A DNA stretch of 64,000 nt from Limnohabitans lacus (GTDB lineage Bacteria; Pseudomonadota; Gammaproteobacteria; Burkholderiales; Burkholderiaceae_C): the NCBI RefSeq assembly GCF_030053395.1, contig NZ_JASGBH010000005.1, positions 165,883 to 229,882 on the forward strand, given 5' to 3'. This document shows positions 1-8,438 of this stretch, one piece after another; positions within the stretch are counted from its first letter, which is position 1; every line of letters starts with the position of its first letter. The position numbers were made by a program, and so were the translations under genes. The notes under the pieces were generated by a model that was not told where the DNA came from, searched no databases, and saw nothing but the letters and a program-made list of their open reading frames with translations.

Positions 1-1269
1 CATGTCGTCCAGCAGCCTTTGCAAGGCAATGCCTTCGTCTCTGACTTGCTCTTCATCTTGGCCGGCCACATCGATGGGGATCAGGTAATTGGCGTTGGCC
101 AGTTGCACCCCATGACCGGCATAAAAGATGGCCACTTCGTCGCCGGCCACAACTTGGGACTTGAAGCCCCGCAAGGCCGCTTTCATCTCTTTTTCAGTCA
201 GGTCCAATTTCAAGGTGACTTGATAGCCCACATGGGTGAGGCTTTTGGCCATGAGTCGGGCATCTTCTCGCGCGTTCTCCAACTTGGCCACCACTTTGTA
301 ACTGTCATTGCCGATCACCAGCGCCTTGCGGTTGGCGTAAATCGGCTCAGGAGGCAAGGCTTCTGGTGTGGACGCTGACACAGGCAAGGGGACGGCAACA
401 GACACCGCTGAAGTGGCTTTGATGGCTGCCGCAGCGGCTGCAGCTGCCGCCGCTTCTACCCTCAGTCGGGTCAATTCGCTGGACAGTTGCAACAACAACT
501 CACGGTCTTTTCGCCGCTCGTCCTGATCGGCCTTGGCCAACTCCTGGCTTTTCTGAAGCTCAACCAACCTGACGCGGTCTTTTTCGGCAGCTTCACGTGC
601 AAACCGTTCTTCTTCGCGGGCCTTGGTCTCTTGCGCCACGCGCAATTGCTCTTTGACCCGAGCCTCTTCTTCAAACTTGCGCTGCATGCGCAAAGCCTCG
701 ACCTCTGCCAGCAACTGTTGTTCGCGTTGCAGGGCTTGGGCCTGCTGGGCAAGCCTTTGCTTGCGTATGACTTCTTCAGCCTGCGCTTTTTCGGCGTTCA
801 AACGTTCCTGTGCCTGAACTTGGTTGCTGGCCAAGGTGGTTTTGGCGTCACCGCCCCCCAAAGCCATGGCCAAACTGCGGGGCAAAAGCACTTTGCCATC
901 GTTGACCACCACCGTGCAATCGCACTCCTTGGGACAGGAGGCGATGTATTTCTCCGCATCGCGAACAATGCGGTCTTTGAACATCAACACCTGTGCTGGT
1001 TGGTTGTTGTTGGTCGAGAAAATTTCTGCGTTCGAACAACTGGAAGCCGCCACCACCATATAGAAACTGGAGGTCTGCGCCACTTTGTCAATGGTTCGAC
1101 CCCAGGCGGAGGATATTTTGGAAGCCAAGGGCAAATCCCCCAGACAACCATCTTGGCCATCTGAGTAAAGAATCTTGGTTCGAAAATTGCAGGATTGCGC
1201 ATGACTGAGCCCCGCGCCAAACAACAGCACGGACAAGAAAATCAGCCGCAAAAGCACATGCGGTCGCAT
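1..1269 (-). CDS. Caspase-like (peptidase C14) secreted protein, 3' part beyond window
   Basis: 423 codons are visible and the frame runs off the left edge. ATG at 1269 is chosen because GGAG lies 8 nt upstream and a clean signal peptide follows (residues 1-24, ending SHA before QSC); in-frame ATGs at 1293 and 1305 are alternatives. Layout: signal peptide; a Cys-rich N-terminal part (about 25-140, including SCPKECDC); a long charged, Ala/Glu/Gln-rich coiled coil (about 145-270); an Ala-rich linker (ten alanines near 273-282); then a caspase fold beginning NRKALVIGNDSY. The catalytic-His motif YAGHG is at about residue 386. The catalytic Cys would lie in the missing part, so activity cannot be judged. 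In bacteria such proteins are putative proteases of unknown substrate; the signal peptide implies a periplasmic or exported location. Confidence 0.88.
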   Translation of the reverse strand, partial: MRPHVLLRLIFLSVLLFGAGLSHAQSCNFRTKILYSDGQDGCLGDLPLASKISSAWGRTIDKVAQTSSFYMVVAASSCSNAEIFSTNNNQPAQVLMFKDRIVRDAEKYIASCPKECDCTVVVNDGKVLLPRSLAMALGGGDAKTTLASNQVQAQERLNAEKAQAEEVIRKQRLAQQAQALQREQQLLAEVEALRMQRKFEEEARVKEQLRVAQETKAREEERFAREAAEKDRVRLVELQKSQELAKADQDERRKDRELLLQLSSELTRLRVEAAAAAAAAAAIKATSAVSVAVPLPVSASTPEALPPEPIYANRKALVIGNDSYKVVAKLENAREDARLMAKSLTHVGYQVTLKLDLTEKEMKAALRGFKSQVVAGDEVAIFYAGHGVQLANANYLIPIDVAGQDEEQVRDEGIALQRLLDDM

Positions 1270-1366
1270 CGTTTTGGCTCCAAAAGCAGTCATCAACTTT
1301 GACATTTCACACCGAGACCTCATTTGGCCGCCCCTGAAGTCTCAAGAACACGGCGCATTCGTCATG

Positions 1367-1400
1367 AAAAAACCCACCGTGTTGCCACGGTGGGTTTTTT
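1367..1400 (-). terminator. Intrinsic terminator after the porin gene (potentially bidirectional)
   Basis: A perfect 9-bp stem (CCCACCGTG at 1373-1381 with its complement at 1386-1394) encloses a TTGC loop and is flanked by six A and six T, so it could work on both strands. It follows the porin stop (1438) on the minus strand and separates the porin from the caspase-like gene. Confidence 0.9.
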
Positions 1401-1437
1401 CTATCTAAATCTCAAGCTGTCATACGACAGCGCGGGA

Positions 1438-2481
1438 TCAGAAAGCGTGACGCACGCCCACGGCGGTACGGGTACGCTTGTCGTTACTACCCACCAAAGT
1501 GGTCGGGTTAGCAGCAACACCGGCTTTGTCGTCGATAGACTCGTAACGAGCGTACACAGCAGTGCGCTTGCTCAGTGCATAGTCAGCACCCAATGCGGCC
1601 AGTTTGGACTTGGCGCCAGCTTTGTTTTCGAAAGTACCAGCAGAAGCCATCAAAGTGGTGGCGCCCATGGTGTAAGTGCCCGACAGTGCAACGTAGCTGT
1701 TGTCAGTAGTACCAGCGCTGTTCTTGGTGTTTTGCAGCAAAACGAACAACTTGGCGGCGCCCAGAGCGTAGTTTGCGCCCAGAGTGTCATAAGTTGTGCT
1801 CGTGCCAGCAGCAGCTTTTTGCTTCAAGTTGGTGTAAGAAGCAGCGATAGGGCCGTTGTTGTAGCTCACGTTGACTTCATCAGAGCCTGTGAAGTCGTAG
1901 GCACCGAAGGTGGCGCTGTAATCAGAGCCAGTGGCTTTTGTCTGTTTCTGAGCGTTGTACAAAGAAACAGTCAAACCGCTGAAAGAAGGCGATTTGTAGT
2001 TGATGGAGTTGTCCGAACGAATCAGACGAGCAGAAGTTGCGCCAAAGCCCGAACCGATGGCGGTGCCGAAAGGCTGGCCAGTCAAGCCAGAGATCAGGGA
2101 GTTGTAGTTCACAGCGCCAGCGTCGATGGTGCCGAAGTTGCCAGCCAAGCCAACGCGCAGTTCGCCGTTACCGAAGGTACCAGCAGTCGAGTTCACGGGG
2201 GTGGCAATTGTCGAGGCAGTGCCAGCGTTGGCGTTGTTGGACACGGTGTTCCAGTCGGTTTCCACGCGGAAGTTGGCCTTCAAGCCACCGCCCAGGTCTT
2301 CCGTACCGCGGAAGTTGATCTGGCTGGTCGAAGAACCGTTGTTAGCGATACCGCTGACCTTTTGGCCTTTGTAGTCGATGGATGTAACAGCCACGTCCAT
2401 CACGCCGTCGATTTGGACGGAAGATTGAGCGAAAGCACCAGTTGCGGCCAATGCGGCCAGAGCGATCAGAGATTTTTTCAT
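1438..2481 (-). CDS. General outer-membrane porin (Gram-negative porin family, Omp32-like)
   Basis: 347 aa. Forms a trimeric beta-barrel for passive uptake of small, usually anionic, solutes across the outer membrane. ATG at 2481 is preceded by GGAGA about 9 nt upstream and opens a classic signal peptide (MKKSLIALAALAATGAFA, cut before QSSVQIDG). The mature protein starts with the typical VQIDG strand and ends in VGVRHAF, the C-terminal Phe being the BAM assembly signal. Gly/Asn/Tyr-rich alternating strands fill the rest, and the length fits 16-stranded porins. It is monocistronic, with a strong terminator behind it and a 358-bp AT-rich upstream region. A 5-codon upstream extension is possible but lacks the good ribosome site. 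Confidence 0.93.
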   Translation of the reverse strand: MKKSLIALAALAATGAFAQSSVQIDGVMDVAVTSIDYKGQKVSGIANNGSSTSQINFRGTEDLGGGLKANFRVETDWNTVSNNANAGTASTIATPVNSTAGTFGNGELRVGLAGNFGTIDAGAVNYNSLISGLTGQPFGTAIGSGFGATSARLIRSDNSINYKSPSFSGLTVSLYNAQKQTKATGSDYSATFGAYDFTGSDEVNVSYNNGPIAASYTNLKQKAAAGTSTTYDTLGANYALGAAKLFVLLQNTKNSAGTTDNSYVALSGTYTMGATTLMASAGTFENKAGAKSKLAALGADYALSKRTAVYARYESIDDKAGVAANPTTLVGSNDKRTRTAVGVRHAF

Positions 2482-2839
2482 TGCAAGTTTCTCCAAGGTT
2501 AAACAAAGGGTCCAGAAGATTTAGCCAGTGCTTGGCACCAAACGCACTTCTGAGCCAACCCCCAATCAAGAAGGTTGAAGCTATTGCACCAGAGCAAATG
2601 GCCTTTTCCAAGGCTTTTGCAAAAGAAAAGGCTTTTCCGTTGCACGAATGCAACAAACATCAGGGTCAACCCTGTGTTTGGCGTGATTTTTTGATGGTTT
2701 TTCTAACAAATACAACAACTTCGACACGTTGTTGCATGCGCTACTTGACATGGATTTGGCGGATTTTGGCCCTGAAATTGTCCCCTGACAGTCTGTTTGT
2801 GCTGCGCTTGCTCGGGTTTGTCATGATTAAACTCGCTGC
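2482..2839. other. 358-bp AT-rich divergent intergenic region (porin / coq7)
   Basis: No convincing gene. It is much richer in A+T than its surroundings and presumably holds the porin promoter and any regulator sites. Visible elements: the perfect palindrome CTTTTGCAAAAG (2614-2625) inside a doubled AAGGCTTTT stretch, and an AACAAC/GTTGTT inverted repeat (2714-2719 and 2728-2733). A -10-like TAAACT (2828-2833) lies 6 nt before the coq7 start. No hexamer pair could be assigned securely to the porin. Confidence 0.5.
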
Positions 2840-3466
2840 ATGAGCCTCAATGCCTTGATCCTTGCCGCCGACAGCGCCTTGCGCACCCTGTGGGCCGACC
2901 CCCGCGCCAGCCGCCCCACGCCGCAGACCGCCACGGCCGAGCTGGTGCTCAGCGATGCCGAGCGCCGCGAAGCCGCTGCGCTGATGCGGGTGAACCACGT
3001 GGGCGAGGTTTGCGCACAGGCCCTGTACACCGGCCAGGCCCTGGCTTGCCAAGACCCAGCCTTGCGCGCCCAGCTCTCAGAGGCCAGCCGCGAAGAGACT
3101 GATCACCTGGCTTGGACCAAACAACGCTTGGATGATCTGAACGACCGACCGTCGCTCTTGAACCCGCTTTGGTATGCGGGGGCTTTTGCCATTGGCTACG
3201 CAGCGGGCAAGCTGGGCGGTGACAAGGTGAGCCTGGGCTTTGTGGTCGAGACCGAGCGCCAGGTGGAGGCCCACCTGCAAAGCCACATGGACCTTCTGCC
3301 TGCGGGCGACAACGCTTCGCGGGCCATCGTGGCGCAAATGAAGGCCGATGAGATCGCCCATGCGCAGATGGCGCAAAAGGCTGGGGCGGTGGAGCTGCCC
3401 GGCGCCGTCAAAGCCCTGATGCAATCCGCCGCCAAAGTGATGACGACGGTGGCCCATCGGATTTGA
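2840..3466 (+). CDS. coq7: Demethoxyubiquinone hydroxylase (Coq7 family)
   Basis: 208 aa. A di-iron monooxygenase for the late C6 hydroxylation in ubiquinone biosynthesis, membrane-associated. The four-helix di-iron ligand pattern is visible: the Glu of HVGEVCAQ (about residue 56), EETDH (85-89), a Glu in the ERQVEAH segment (about 137-143), and DEIAH (170-174). Coq7-type enzymes replace the flavin hydroxylase UbiF in many betaproteobacteria. There is no Shine-Dalgarno before the ATG; TAAACT sits 6 nt upstream, suggesting a leaderless mRNA. It converges on the next gene with one base between the stop codons. Confidence 0.93.
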   Translation: MSLNALILAADSALRTLWADPRASRPTPQTATAELVLSDAERREAAALMRVNHVGEVCAQALYTGQALACQDPALRAQLSEASREETDHLAWTKQRLDDLNDRPSLLNPLWYAGAFAIGYAAGKLGGDKVSLGFVVETERQVEAHLQSHMDLLPAGDNASRAIVAQMKADEIAHAQMAQKAGAVELPGAVKALMQSAAKVMTTVAHRI

Positions 3467-3467
3467 T

Positions 3468-4592
3468 TCAGCTTTGACGCCAAGGCAGGCCGCGCATGCG
3501 CCAGCCGCCCATCAAGCCTCGGTGGGCGTTGGCATCGGGGTCGCCTTCAAAGCCTTCGAGGATGTTGTACGCCTGCAGCCCCAGTTCGGTGGCGCGTTGC
3601 GCGGCGGCAATCGATCGCACACCGCTGCGGCACAGCAACACCAGTTTTTGACCGCCTGCGCCCAGCGTCTGAATGCCTGCGTCAAATTCGGGATTCATGG
3701 CCATGCCGGGCCATTGCTTCCAGGCCAGGGCGTGGGCGTCGGGCACAAAACCGACCCAGGTGCGCTCGGCATCGGTGCGCACGTCCACCAACTGAGCCTC
3801 ACCAGCTTGCACCCAGGCCCAGGCCAATTGAGGGCTCACATCGCCGGCATAGCCTTGTGCAGGGCGAACAAGCATGAGCGCATCGCCACCCGCGTCTTGG
3901 CGCAGACCCGACAGCCGATTGGCAGGCACCGCTTCGTCAATGCGTTGAGGTTTGGGCAGGTTGAGGTTGTTCATGATGTTCACAAATTCAGCCAGTGATT
4001 TGCCCGCGATGCGGGCGTTGTTCTGCTTTTCAGCGCCAATGCTGCTGTGCGTGCGGCCTTGGTAGTCGTGACCGGGCCACACGGTGGTCTGGTCAGGCAG
4101 GGCAAACAACACTTGCGTGATGCTGTGGTGCAAGGCTTCAGGACTGCCCGACTGGAAGTCGGTCCGCCCACAGCCCTGGATGAGCAAGGTGTCGCCCGTG
4201 AAGACGTGATGCGCCGAGCCGTTCTGCCAAACAAAGCACATGCTGCCAGCGGTGTGTCCTGGCGTGTGCAGGGCCAGCACTTTTTGCGAGCCAAACGCGA
4301 GCTCTTGGCCGCCTTGCAATTGCACGGCAGCGGTGCCGATGTCACAGCCTTCAGGCGCGGCAGATCGTGCACCCGCATGCTCCACCAGCAGACCAGCGCT
4401 GGTCACATGGTCGGCATGGGCATGGGTTTCGATGGCCCAACGCAAGGTCAGGCCGTGTTCGCGCAACACGTCCAGGTCACGCTGCAGCTGTTCGGCCACA
4501 GGGTCAATGATCAAGGCGTCGCGGCTGGCTTCGTCAAACAGGATGTAGGTGTAGGTGGACGAGACAGGGTCAAACAACTGGATGGGGTTCAC
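3468..4592 (-). CDS. Persulfide dioxygenase-rhodanese fusion (ETHE1-like MBL + rhodanese)
   Basis: 374 aa. The N-terminal ETHE1-like metallo-beta-lactamase domain (about 1-235) oxidises glutathione persulfide to sulfite; the C-terminal rhodanese domain (about 255-372) transfers sulfane sulfur. Metal ligands: THAHADH (H57, H59, D61, H62), H113 in HTPGH, D134 in FTGD and H175 in PGHD. CGRTDFQ (141-147) is typical of persulfide dioxygenases. The rhodanese active loop is CRSGVRS with nucleophile C321. The start is GTG, supported by GAGG six nt upstream that overlaps the stop of the preceding repressor gene. Gene order (CsoR-type repressor first, then this enzyme) indicates a sulfide/persulfide detoxification operon. 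Confidence 0.9.
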   Translation of the reverse strand: MNPIQLFDPVSSTYTYILFDEASRDALIIDPVAEQLQRDLDVLREHGLTLRWAIETHAHADHVTSAGLLVEHAGARSAAPEGCDIGTAAVQLQGGQELAFGSQKVLALHTPGHTAGSMCFVWQNGSAHHVFTGDTLLIQGCGRTDFQSGSPEALHHSITQVLFALPDQTTVWPGHDYQGRTHSSIGAEKQNNARIAGKSLAEFVNIMNNLNLPKPQRIDEAVPANRLSGLRQDAGGDALMLVRPAQGYAGDVSPQLAWAWVQAGEAQLVDVRTDAERTWVGFVPDAHALAWKQWPGMAMNPEFDAGIQTLGAGGQKLVLLCRSGVRSIAAAQRATELGLQAYNILEGFEGDPDANAHRGLMGGWRMRGLPWRQS

Positions 4593-4601
4593 AACAAGAC
4601 C

Positions 4602-4847
4602 TCAGGCAAATTTGGTCAGCATTTTGGCCACGTGTTCGGCCGATTGGTCGCCCTGCTCGATCATGCAGCCGACCATGGAAAAAAAGGACTTGTCGAGCGC
4701 CTTGCGGGCAGCGGCCATTTGCTGGGCAATTTTTTCGCAGTCGGCATCCTCGTCGATCAGGCGCTGCAATCCGCGCAACTGCCCCTCGACACGGGCCAGA
4801 CGGGTGCGCAAGGCTTTTTTCTTTTCGGGGTCGTCGATGCGGCTCAT
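4602..4847 (-). CDS. CsoR/FrmR-family repressor, probable thiol or persulfide sensor
   Basis: 81 aa, an all-helical DUF156 tetrameric repressor. ATG at 4847 has GGAGAG four nt upstream; longer in-frame starts lack one. The family core is clear (LARVEGQLRGLQRLI; C37 in DADCEKI; C61 in VGCMIE). Aligned by eye to FrmR/CsoR, C37 occupies the conserved first ligand, but the His used by metal and formaldehyde sensors is Met62, with the second Cys one place earlier. The Cys-only site plus the directly downstream persulfide dioxygenase favour sulfur sensing over copper or nickel. It lies 34 bp after glmU on the same strand, so read-through from glmU is possible. Confidence 0.85.
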   Translation of the reverse strand: MSRIDDPEKKKALRTRLARVEGQLRGLQRLIDEDADCEKIAQQMAAARKALDKSFFSMVGCMIEQGDQSAEHVAKMLTKFA

Positions 4848-4881
4848 GGGACTCTCCGGTCTGATGTCGGTGGAGGAAACG

Positions 4882-6285
4882 TCAAGCTTTGGGCTTTTTC
4901 TGAGGCCTTGCCCAGTTGGCAATGCTCACTTGCTTGCCACGCGCCACGCTCAAGGCGCCCGGCTGGGTGCTTTTGGTGATGGTAGAGCCGCCGCCCACAG
5001 TACCGCCAGCGCCAATGGTCACGGGGGCGACCAGCACGCAGTTGCTGCCGATGTGCACGTCGGCTTCGATCACGGTGCGGTGTTTGTTGGCGCCGTCGTA
5101 GTTGGCGGTGATGCTGCCCGCGCCGTAGTTGACGCGCTCGCCCACGGTGGCGTCGCCCAGATAGGCCAGGTGGTTGGCTTTGGCGCCTTGGGCCATGGTG
5201 GCGTTCTTCACTTCGACAAAGTTGCCAATATGAACCTCGGCCCCGAGCTGTGCACCAGGACGCAGGCGGGCAAAGGGGCCGATCAAAGCGCCCTCTCCCA
5301 CCGTGACGCCGAGTTTTTCGCCGTCGATGTGGGTGAAGGGGTGGATCACCGCACCGGCTGCGATGGTGCAGTTGGCGATGACGCAGTTGGCGCCAATCTG
5401 GACGCCTTCGCCCAGCGACACTTGGCCTTCAAACACGCAATTGACGTCAATCTCGACGTCTTGTGCGCAGACCAGTTGGCCGCGCAGGTCAAAGCGGGCG
5501 GGATCTTTGAGGCGCACGCCTTGTTCCATCAGGCGGTGGGCTTGGCGCAGTTGGTGGGCACGCTCCAGCTCGGCCAGCTGCACCGGGCTGTTGATGCCGG
5601 CCACTTGCAGGGCATCGGTGATTTTGTGGGCCACCACGGGCACGCCATCGGCCACCGCGAACTTGACCACATCGGTCAGGTAGTACTCGCCTTGGGCGTT
5701 TTGGTTGTCCAAACGGGCCAGCCAAGTTTTGAGCAAACGGACGGGCACAGCCATGATGCCGCTGTAAACCTCTTTGATTTGGCGCTGTGCATCGCTGGCG
5801 TCTTTTTGCTCGACGATGGCTTGCACGGCATCGCCCTGACGGACGATGCGACCATAGCCCGTAGGGTCAGCAAAGTCGATGGTGAGCAGGGCCAACTGTG
5901 TGCCGCCGCATTGGGCAATCAGCGCCTGCAAGGTGTCTGCCTGGGTCAGGGGCACGTCGCCCGACAGGATGACCACGATGCCATCGTCGGCCAGCGCGGG
6001 CACGGCTTGCTGCACGGCGTGGCCGGTGCCCAGCTGGGGCTCTTGGCGAACGCACTGCACCGCCAACACTTGGCCGGGGGCCAAGAGCAATGGCTCCACC
6101 TGGTCGGCCCCGTGCCCGGTGATGACCACGGCCGAACGCGCCTGCAGCTGGGCGGCGGTGTTCAGCACGTGCTGCACCAGCGGCACACCCGCCAGGCGCT
6201 GCACGACCTTGGGCACACGGCTTTTCATGCGTGTGCCTTTGCCAGCAGCCATCACAACAACATCTACGGGTTCAACTCGGGTCAT
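4882..6285 (-). CDS. glmU: Bifunctional GlcNAc-1-P uridylyltransferase / GlcN-1-P acetyltransferase
   Basis: 467 aa, full length. Cytoplasmic trimeric enzyme making UDP-GlcNAc for peptidoglycan and lipopolysaccharide. The N-terminal pyrophosphorylase signature AAGKGTRM is at 13-20 with the conserved Lys of VPK just after. The C-terminal half is a left-handed beta-helix of hexapeptide repeats (for example GVQIGANCVI, GALIGPFARL, VHIGSNCVLV), followed by GAGGTVGGGSTI and a basic tail. It is divergent from a lipoprotein gene, and a candidate promoter is annotated upstream. Confidence 0.97.
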   Translation of the reverse strand: MTRVEPVDVVVMAAGKGTRMKSRVPKVVQRLAGVPLVQHVLNTAAQLQARSAVVITGHGADQVEPLLLAPGQVLAVQCVRQEPQLGTGHAVQQAVPALADDGIVVILSGDVPLTQADTLQALIAQCGGTQLALLTIDFADPTGYGRIVRQGDAVQAIVEQKDASDAQRQIKEVYSGIMAVPVRLLKTWLARLDNQNAQGEYYLTDVVKFAVADGVPVVAHKITDALQVAGINSPVQLAELERAHQLRQAHRLMEQGVRLKDPARFDLRGQLVCAQDVEIDVNCVFEGQVSLGEGVQIGANCVIANCTIAAGAVIHPFTHIDGEKLGVTVGEGALIGPFARLRPGAQLGAEVHIGNFVEVKNATMAQGAKANHLAYLGDATVGERVNYGAGSITANYDGANKHRTVIEADVHIGSNCVLVAPVTIGAGGTVGGGSTITKSTQPGALSVARGKQVSIANWARPQKKPKA

Positions 6286-6322
6286 GGAAATCTTTCAGGG
6301 GGACCGCATTCGGAATGCCGCA

Positions 6323-6350
6323 ATTATCGCCAGTCGAGAGGGGCTTTGAA
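6323..6350 (-). promoter_or_regulatory. Candidate sigma-70 promoter for glmU
   Basis: On the minus strand TTCAAA (6345-6350) and GATAAT (6323-6328) are separated by 16 bp, giving a leader of roughly 30 nt. Immediately downstream is a 13-bp inverted repeat, GCATTC-G-GAATGC (6306-6318), that could be an operator. The -35 is weak. Confidence 0.45.
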
Positions 6351-6493
6351 TGCGCTGCGCCGGGGCTGAGGCCACCGGCCTCCAAAATGCACGCAGAGCG
6401 CCCACACGCCACCCCAACGGTGTGGCAGCGCACCCTGCATGAAGGCGCCCTGCCCAATAAAACAGACAATGGTCCGAAAGGGCGCATTTCAAC

Positions 6494-7360
6494 ATGACGA
6501 TGTTTCGGATTTCCAAATGGTTTTTGCTGGCGATGCTACTTTGGCTGCAAGGCTGCAGCGCCGTCAAGCTGGGCTACCAGCAGCTGCCCAATTTGTCTTA
6601 TTGGTGGCTCGACAGCGCCGTCTCGTTCAGCGATGCGCAGAGCACCCCAACCAAAGAGGCGCTGGGCCAATTGCACCGCTGGCACAAGCGCGATGAATTG
6701 CCCGCCTATGCCGACTTGGTCCAGCGCCTGGCCGCACAAAGCGCCGAGCCGATTCAGGCGGCACAGGTCTGCGCAGTGTGGTCGGACGTTGACAAAGCCA
6801 TGGACCGCACCATGCGCCAAACGGTGCGGGTGGCCGCCCCCGTGGCCATGGCGCTGGGGCCTGAGCAACTGAGCCATCTGAACCAATACTGGATCGGCAA
6901 AAACAAGGACTGGGAAAAAGAGTGGCTTAAAGGCAGCGCCAGCGAACGGCTGGAGCGGCGGCTTGGCAAAACCCTGGAGCGCTACAGCGACTTTTACGGG
7001 TCCTTGACACCGACGCAAACGGCGATGGTCAAAGCGCAAATGCAGCAATCGGTTTGGACGCCCGAATGGGGTCAGCGCGAGCGGCTGCGCAGGCAGCAAG
7101 ATTTGCTGGGGGTGCTGCAAAAGGCCTCTCAGAGCAATCCGTCGGCCACGGCACAGGTGGAAGCCGATTTGTGGGGCGTGTGGCAACGCTGGCTGGAGCC
7201 GCCCGATGCGGCCGGCAAAGTCGTGATGCAAAAGATGGTGCAACAAGGCTGTGAGAACCTGGCCCAGCTGCACAACAGCGCCAGCCCTGAGCAACGCCAG
7301 CGCGCATCCCGCAGGCTGCGCGCTTATGAACAGGACTTGAGGGACTTGCTCAGACCCTGA
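6494..7360 (+). CDS. DUF6279-type lipoprotein
   Basis: 288 aa. The N-terminus is a type II signal peptide with lipobox LQGC (Cys at about residue 17), so the product is lipid-anchored, probably in the outer membrane facing the periplasm. The rest is helical, rich in Trp, Gln and Arg, with no catalytic motif I recognise; it matches the general look of the DUF6279 lipoprotein family, whose function is unknown. There is no strong ribosome site before the ATG. Its stop lies 7 bp from the stop of the convergent downstream gene. Confidence 0.8.
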   Translation: MTMFRISKWFLLAMLLWLQGCSAVKLGYQQLPNLSYWWLDSAVSFSDAQSTPTKEALGQLHRWHKRDELPAYADLVQRLAAQSAEPIQAAQVCAVWSDVDKAMDRTMRQTVRVAAPVAMALGPEQLSHLNQYWIGKNKDWEKEWLKGSASERLERRLGKTLERYSDFYGSLTPTQTAMVKAQMQQSVWTPEWGQRERLRRQQDLLGVLQKASQSNPSATAQVEADLWGVWQRWLEPPDAAGKVVMQKMVQQGCENLAQLHNSASPEQRQRASRRLRAYEQDLRDLLRP

Positions 7361-7367
7361 ACAGGGG

Positions 7368-8369
7368 TCAGCTTTGCAGCGCCTTCCACATCTCCATGTC
7401 GCGCTCAGCGGTCCAGATGCGGGGGTTCTTGATGCCGCTGGCTTCGTCGTAGGCGCGGGTCACGTCAAAGGGCAGGCAGTGCTCGTAAATGAACACATGG
7501 CCAAACACCGGGTCCATGCTCTTGCGGGTGTGGGCCATGGCGGCTTTGAGGTCCATCTTGCCGGCCACGGCTTCCTTGCCAGCCTGGAACAGGGTGGTCA
7601 CCCAACGCTGGGTGTAGTCCAAAGCCTTGTTGACGTTGGCGTTGCCCTTCATGGCCTCGCCACGGCCGGGCACGATGAACTCGGCCTTCAGATCGCGCAG
7701 GGCTTCCAGCGTGGCAGGCCATTCTTCCAGCTGCGCGTCGCCGGTGTACACACCGGCTTCGTACTCGACCAAGTCGCCTGAGAACAGCACTTTTTCTTCT
7801 TCCACCCAAGCAATCGTGTCGCCGCGGGTGTGGCCAGGGCCTGGATGCCAGATCTGAACCACCACGCCACCCAGGTTGATGCTGAGCTTGCCGGGCACTT
7901 CGCCTTGGGTGGGGTTGCCGCCGCCGACCACCATGGTGGGCCAGGTCAGGCCGGGGATGCTGTCGGCACCACGGAACAGGCGCGGAAAACGCTCCATCTC
8001 GCTTTTCATGTCTTGTGCGCCGCGCTCTTTGATCAGGTCCAAAGTGCCTTCACTGGCGATGATCTCGGTCGCGCCTTCGGCGGCGTAGGCATAAGCACCC
8101 AGCACGCGCACCGCGTGGTAATGGGTCAGCAGCACGTATTTGATGGGCAAATCGCTGACGGTGCGGATCTTCTTGATCAGGTCTTGCGCCATGGCGGGCG
8201 TGGCGGTGGCGTCACTCACCATGATGAAACGGTCACCGATGATCACGCCCGAGTTGGGGTCGCCTTCGGCGGTGTAGGCCCAGCAGTGCTGGCTGAGTTG
8301 CTCAAAGGTGATCTTTTTTTCGCTCAGGTCGGCTTGGCTGGCGAAGGCTTTCGTGGGTGCGCTGGACAT
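7368..8369 (-). CDS. Metallo-beta-lactamase-fold protein with degenerate metal motif
   Basis: 333 aa, one MBL domain. The usual HxHxDH motif reads HYHAVR (H83, H85, then V87 and R88), so the second-site Asp and His are absent. H180 (HPGPGH) and D199 (FSGD) remain. At best one metal could be held in the usual way, so a standard di-zinc hydrolase activity is doubtful. ATG at 8369 has GGAG eight nt upstream. It is preceded by a TetR regulator on the same strand with a 69-bp gap, which suggests local regulation. The substrate is unknown. Confidence 0.8.
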   Translation of the reverse strand: MSSAPTKAFASQADLSEKKITFEQLSQHCWAYTAEGDPNSGVIIGDRFIMVSDATATPAMAQDLIKKIRTVSDLPIKYVLLTHYHAVRVLGAYAYAAEGATEIIASEGTLDLIKERGAQDMKSEMERFPRLFRGADSIPGLTWPTMVVGGGNPTQGEVPGKLSINLGGVVVQIWHPGPGHTRGDTIAWVEEEKVLFSGDLVEYEAGVYTGDAQLEEWPATLEALRDLKAEFIVPGRGEAMKGNANVNKALDYTQRWVTTLFQAGKEAVAGKMDLKAAMAHTRKSMDPVFGHVFIYEHCLPFDVTRAYDEASGIKNPRIWTAERDMEMWKALQS

Positions 8370-8438
8370 GGGATTTGCTCCGGTCGATGAATGGGCGGGA
8401 TTTTACCTAAACGAAATGCGTTACGGATTGGTAAATGG

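Noticed and set aside
2745..2750. TTGACA as a -35 for coq7
   Set aside because: No acceptable -10 lies 16-18 bp downstream, and the better -10 candidate is at 2828.
4555..6369. Long open frame (about 600 codons) on the plus strand over glmU
   Set aside because: It is antisense to a complete, motif-rich glmU and has repetitive His/Gly/Val content typical of the reverse of GC-rich coding DNA.
8402..8435. TTTACC...GGTAAA and AACG...CGTT pairs as a TetR operator
   Set aside because: The two pairs do not share a centre and the outer halves are 22 bp apart; too weak to annotate as an operator.
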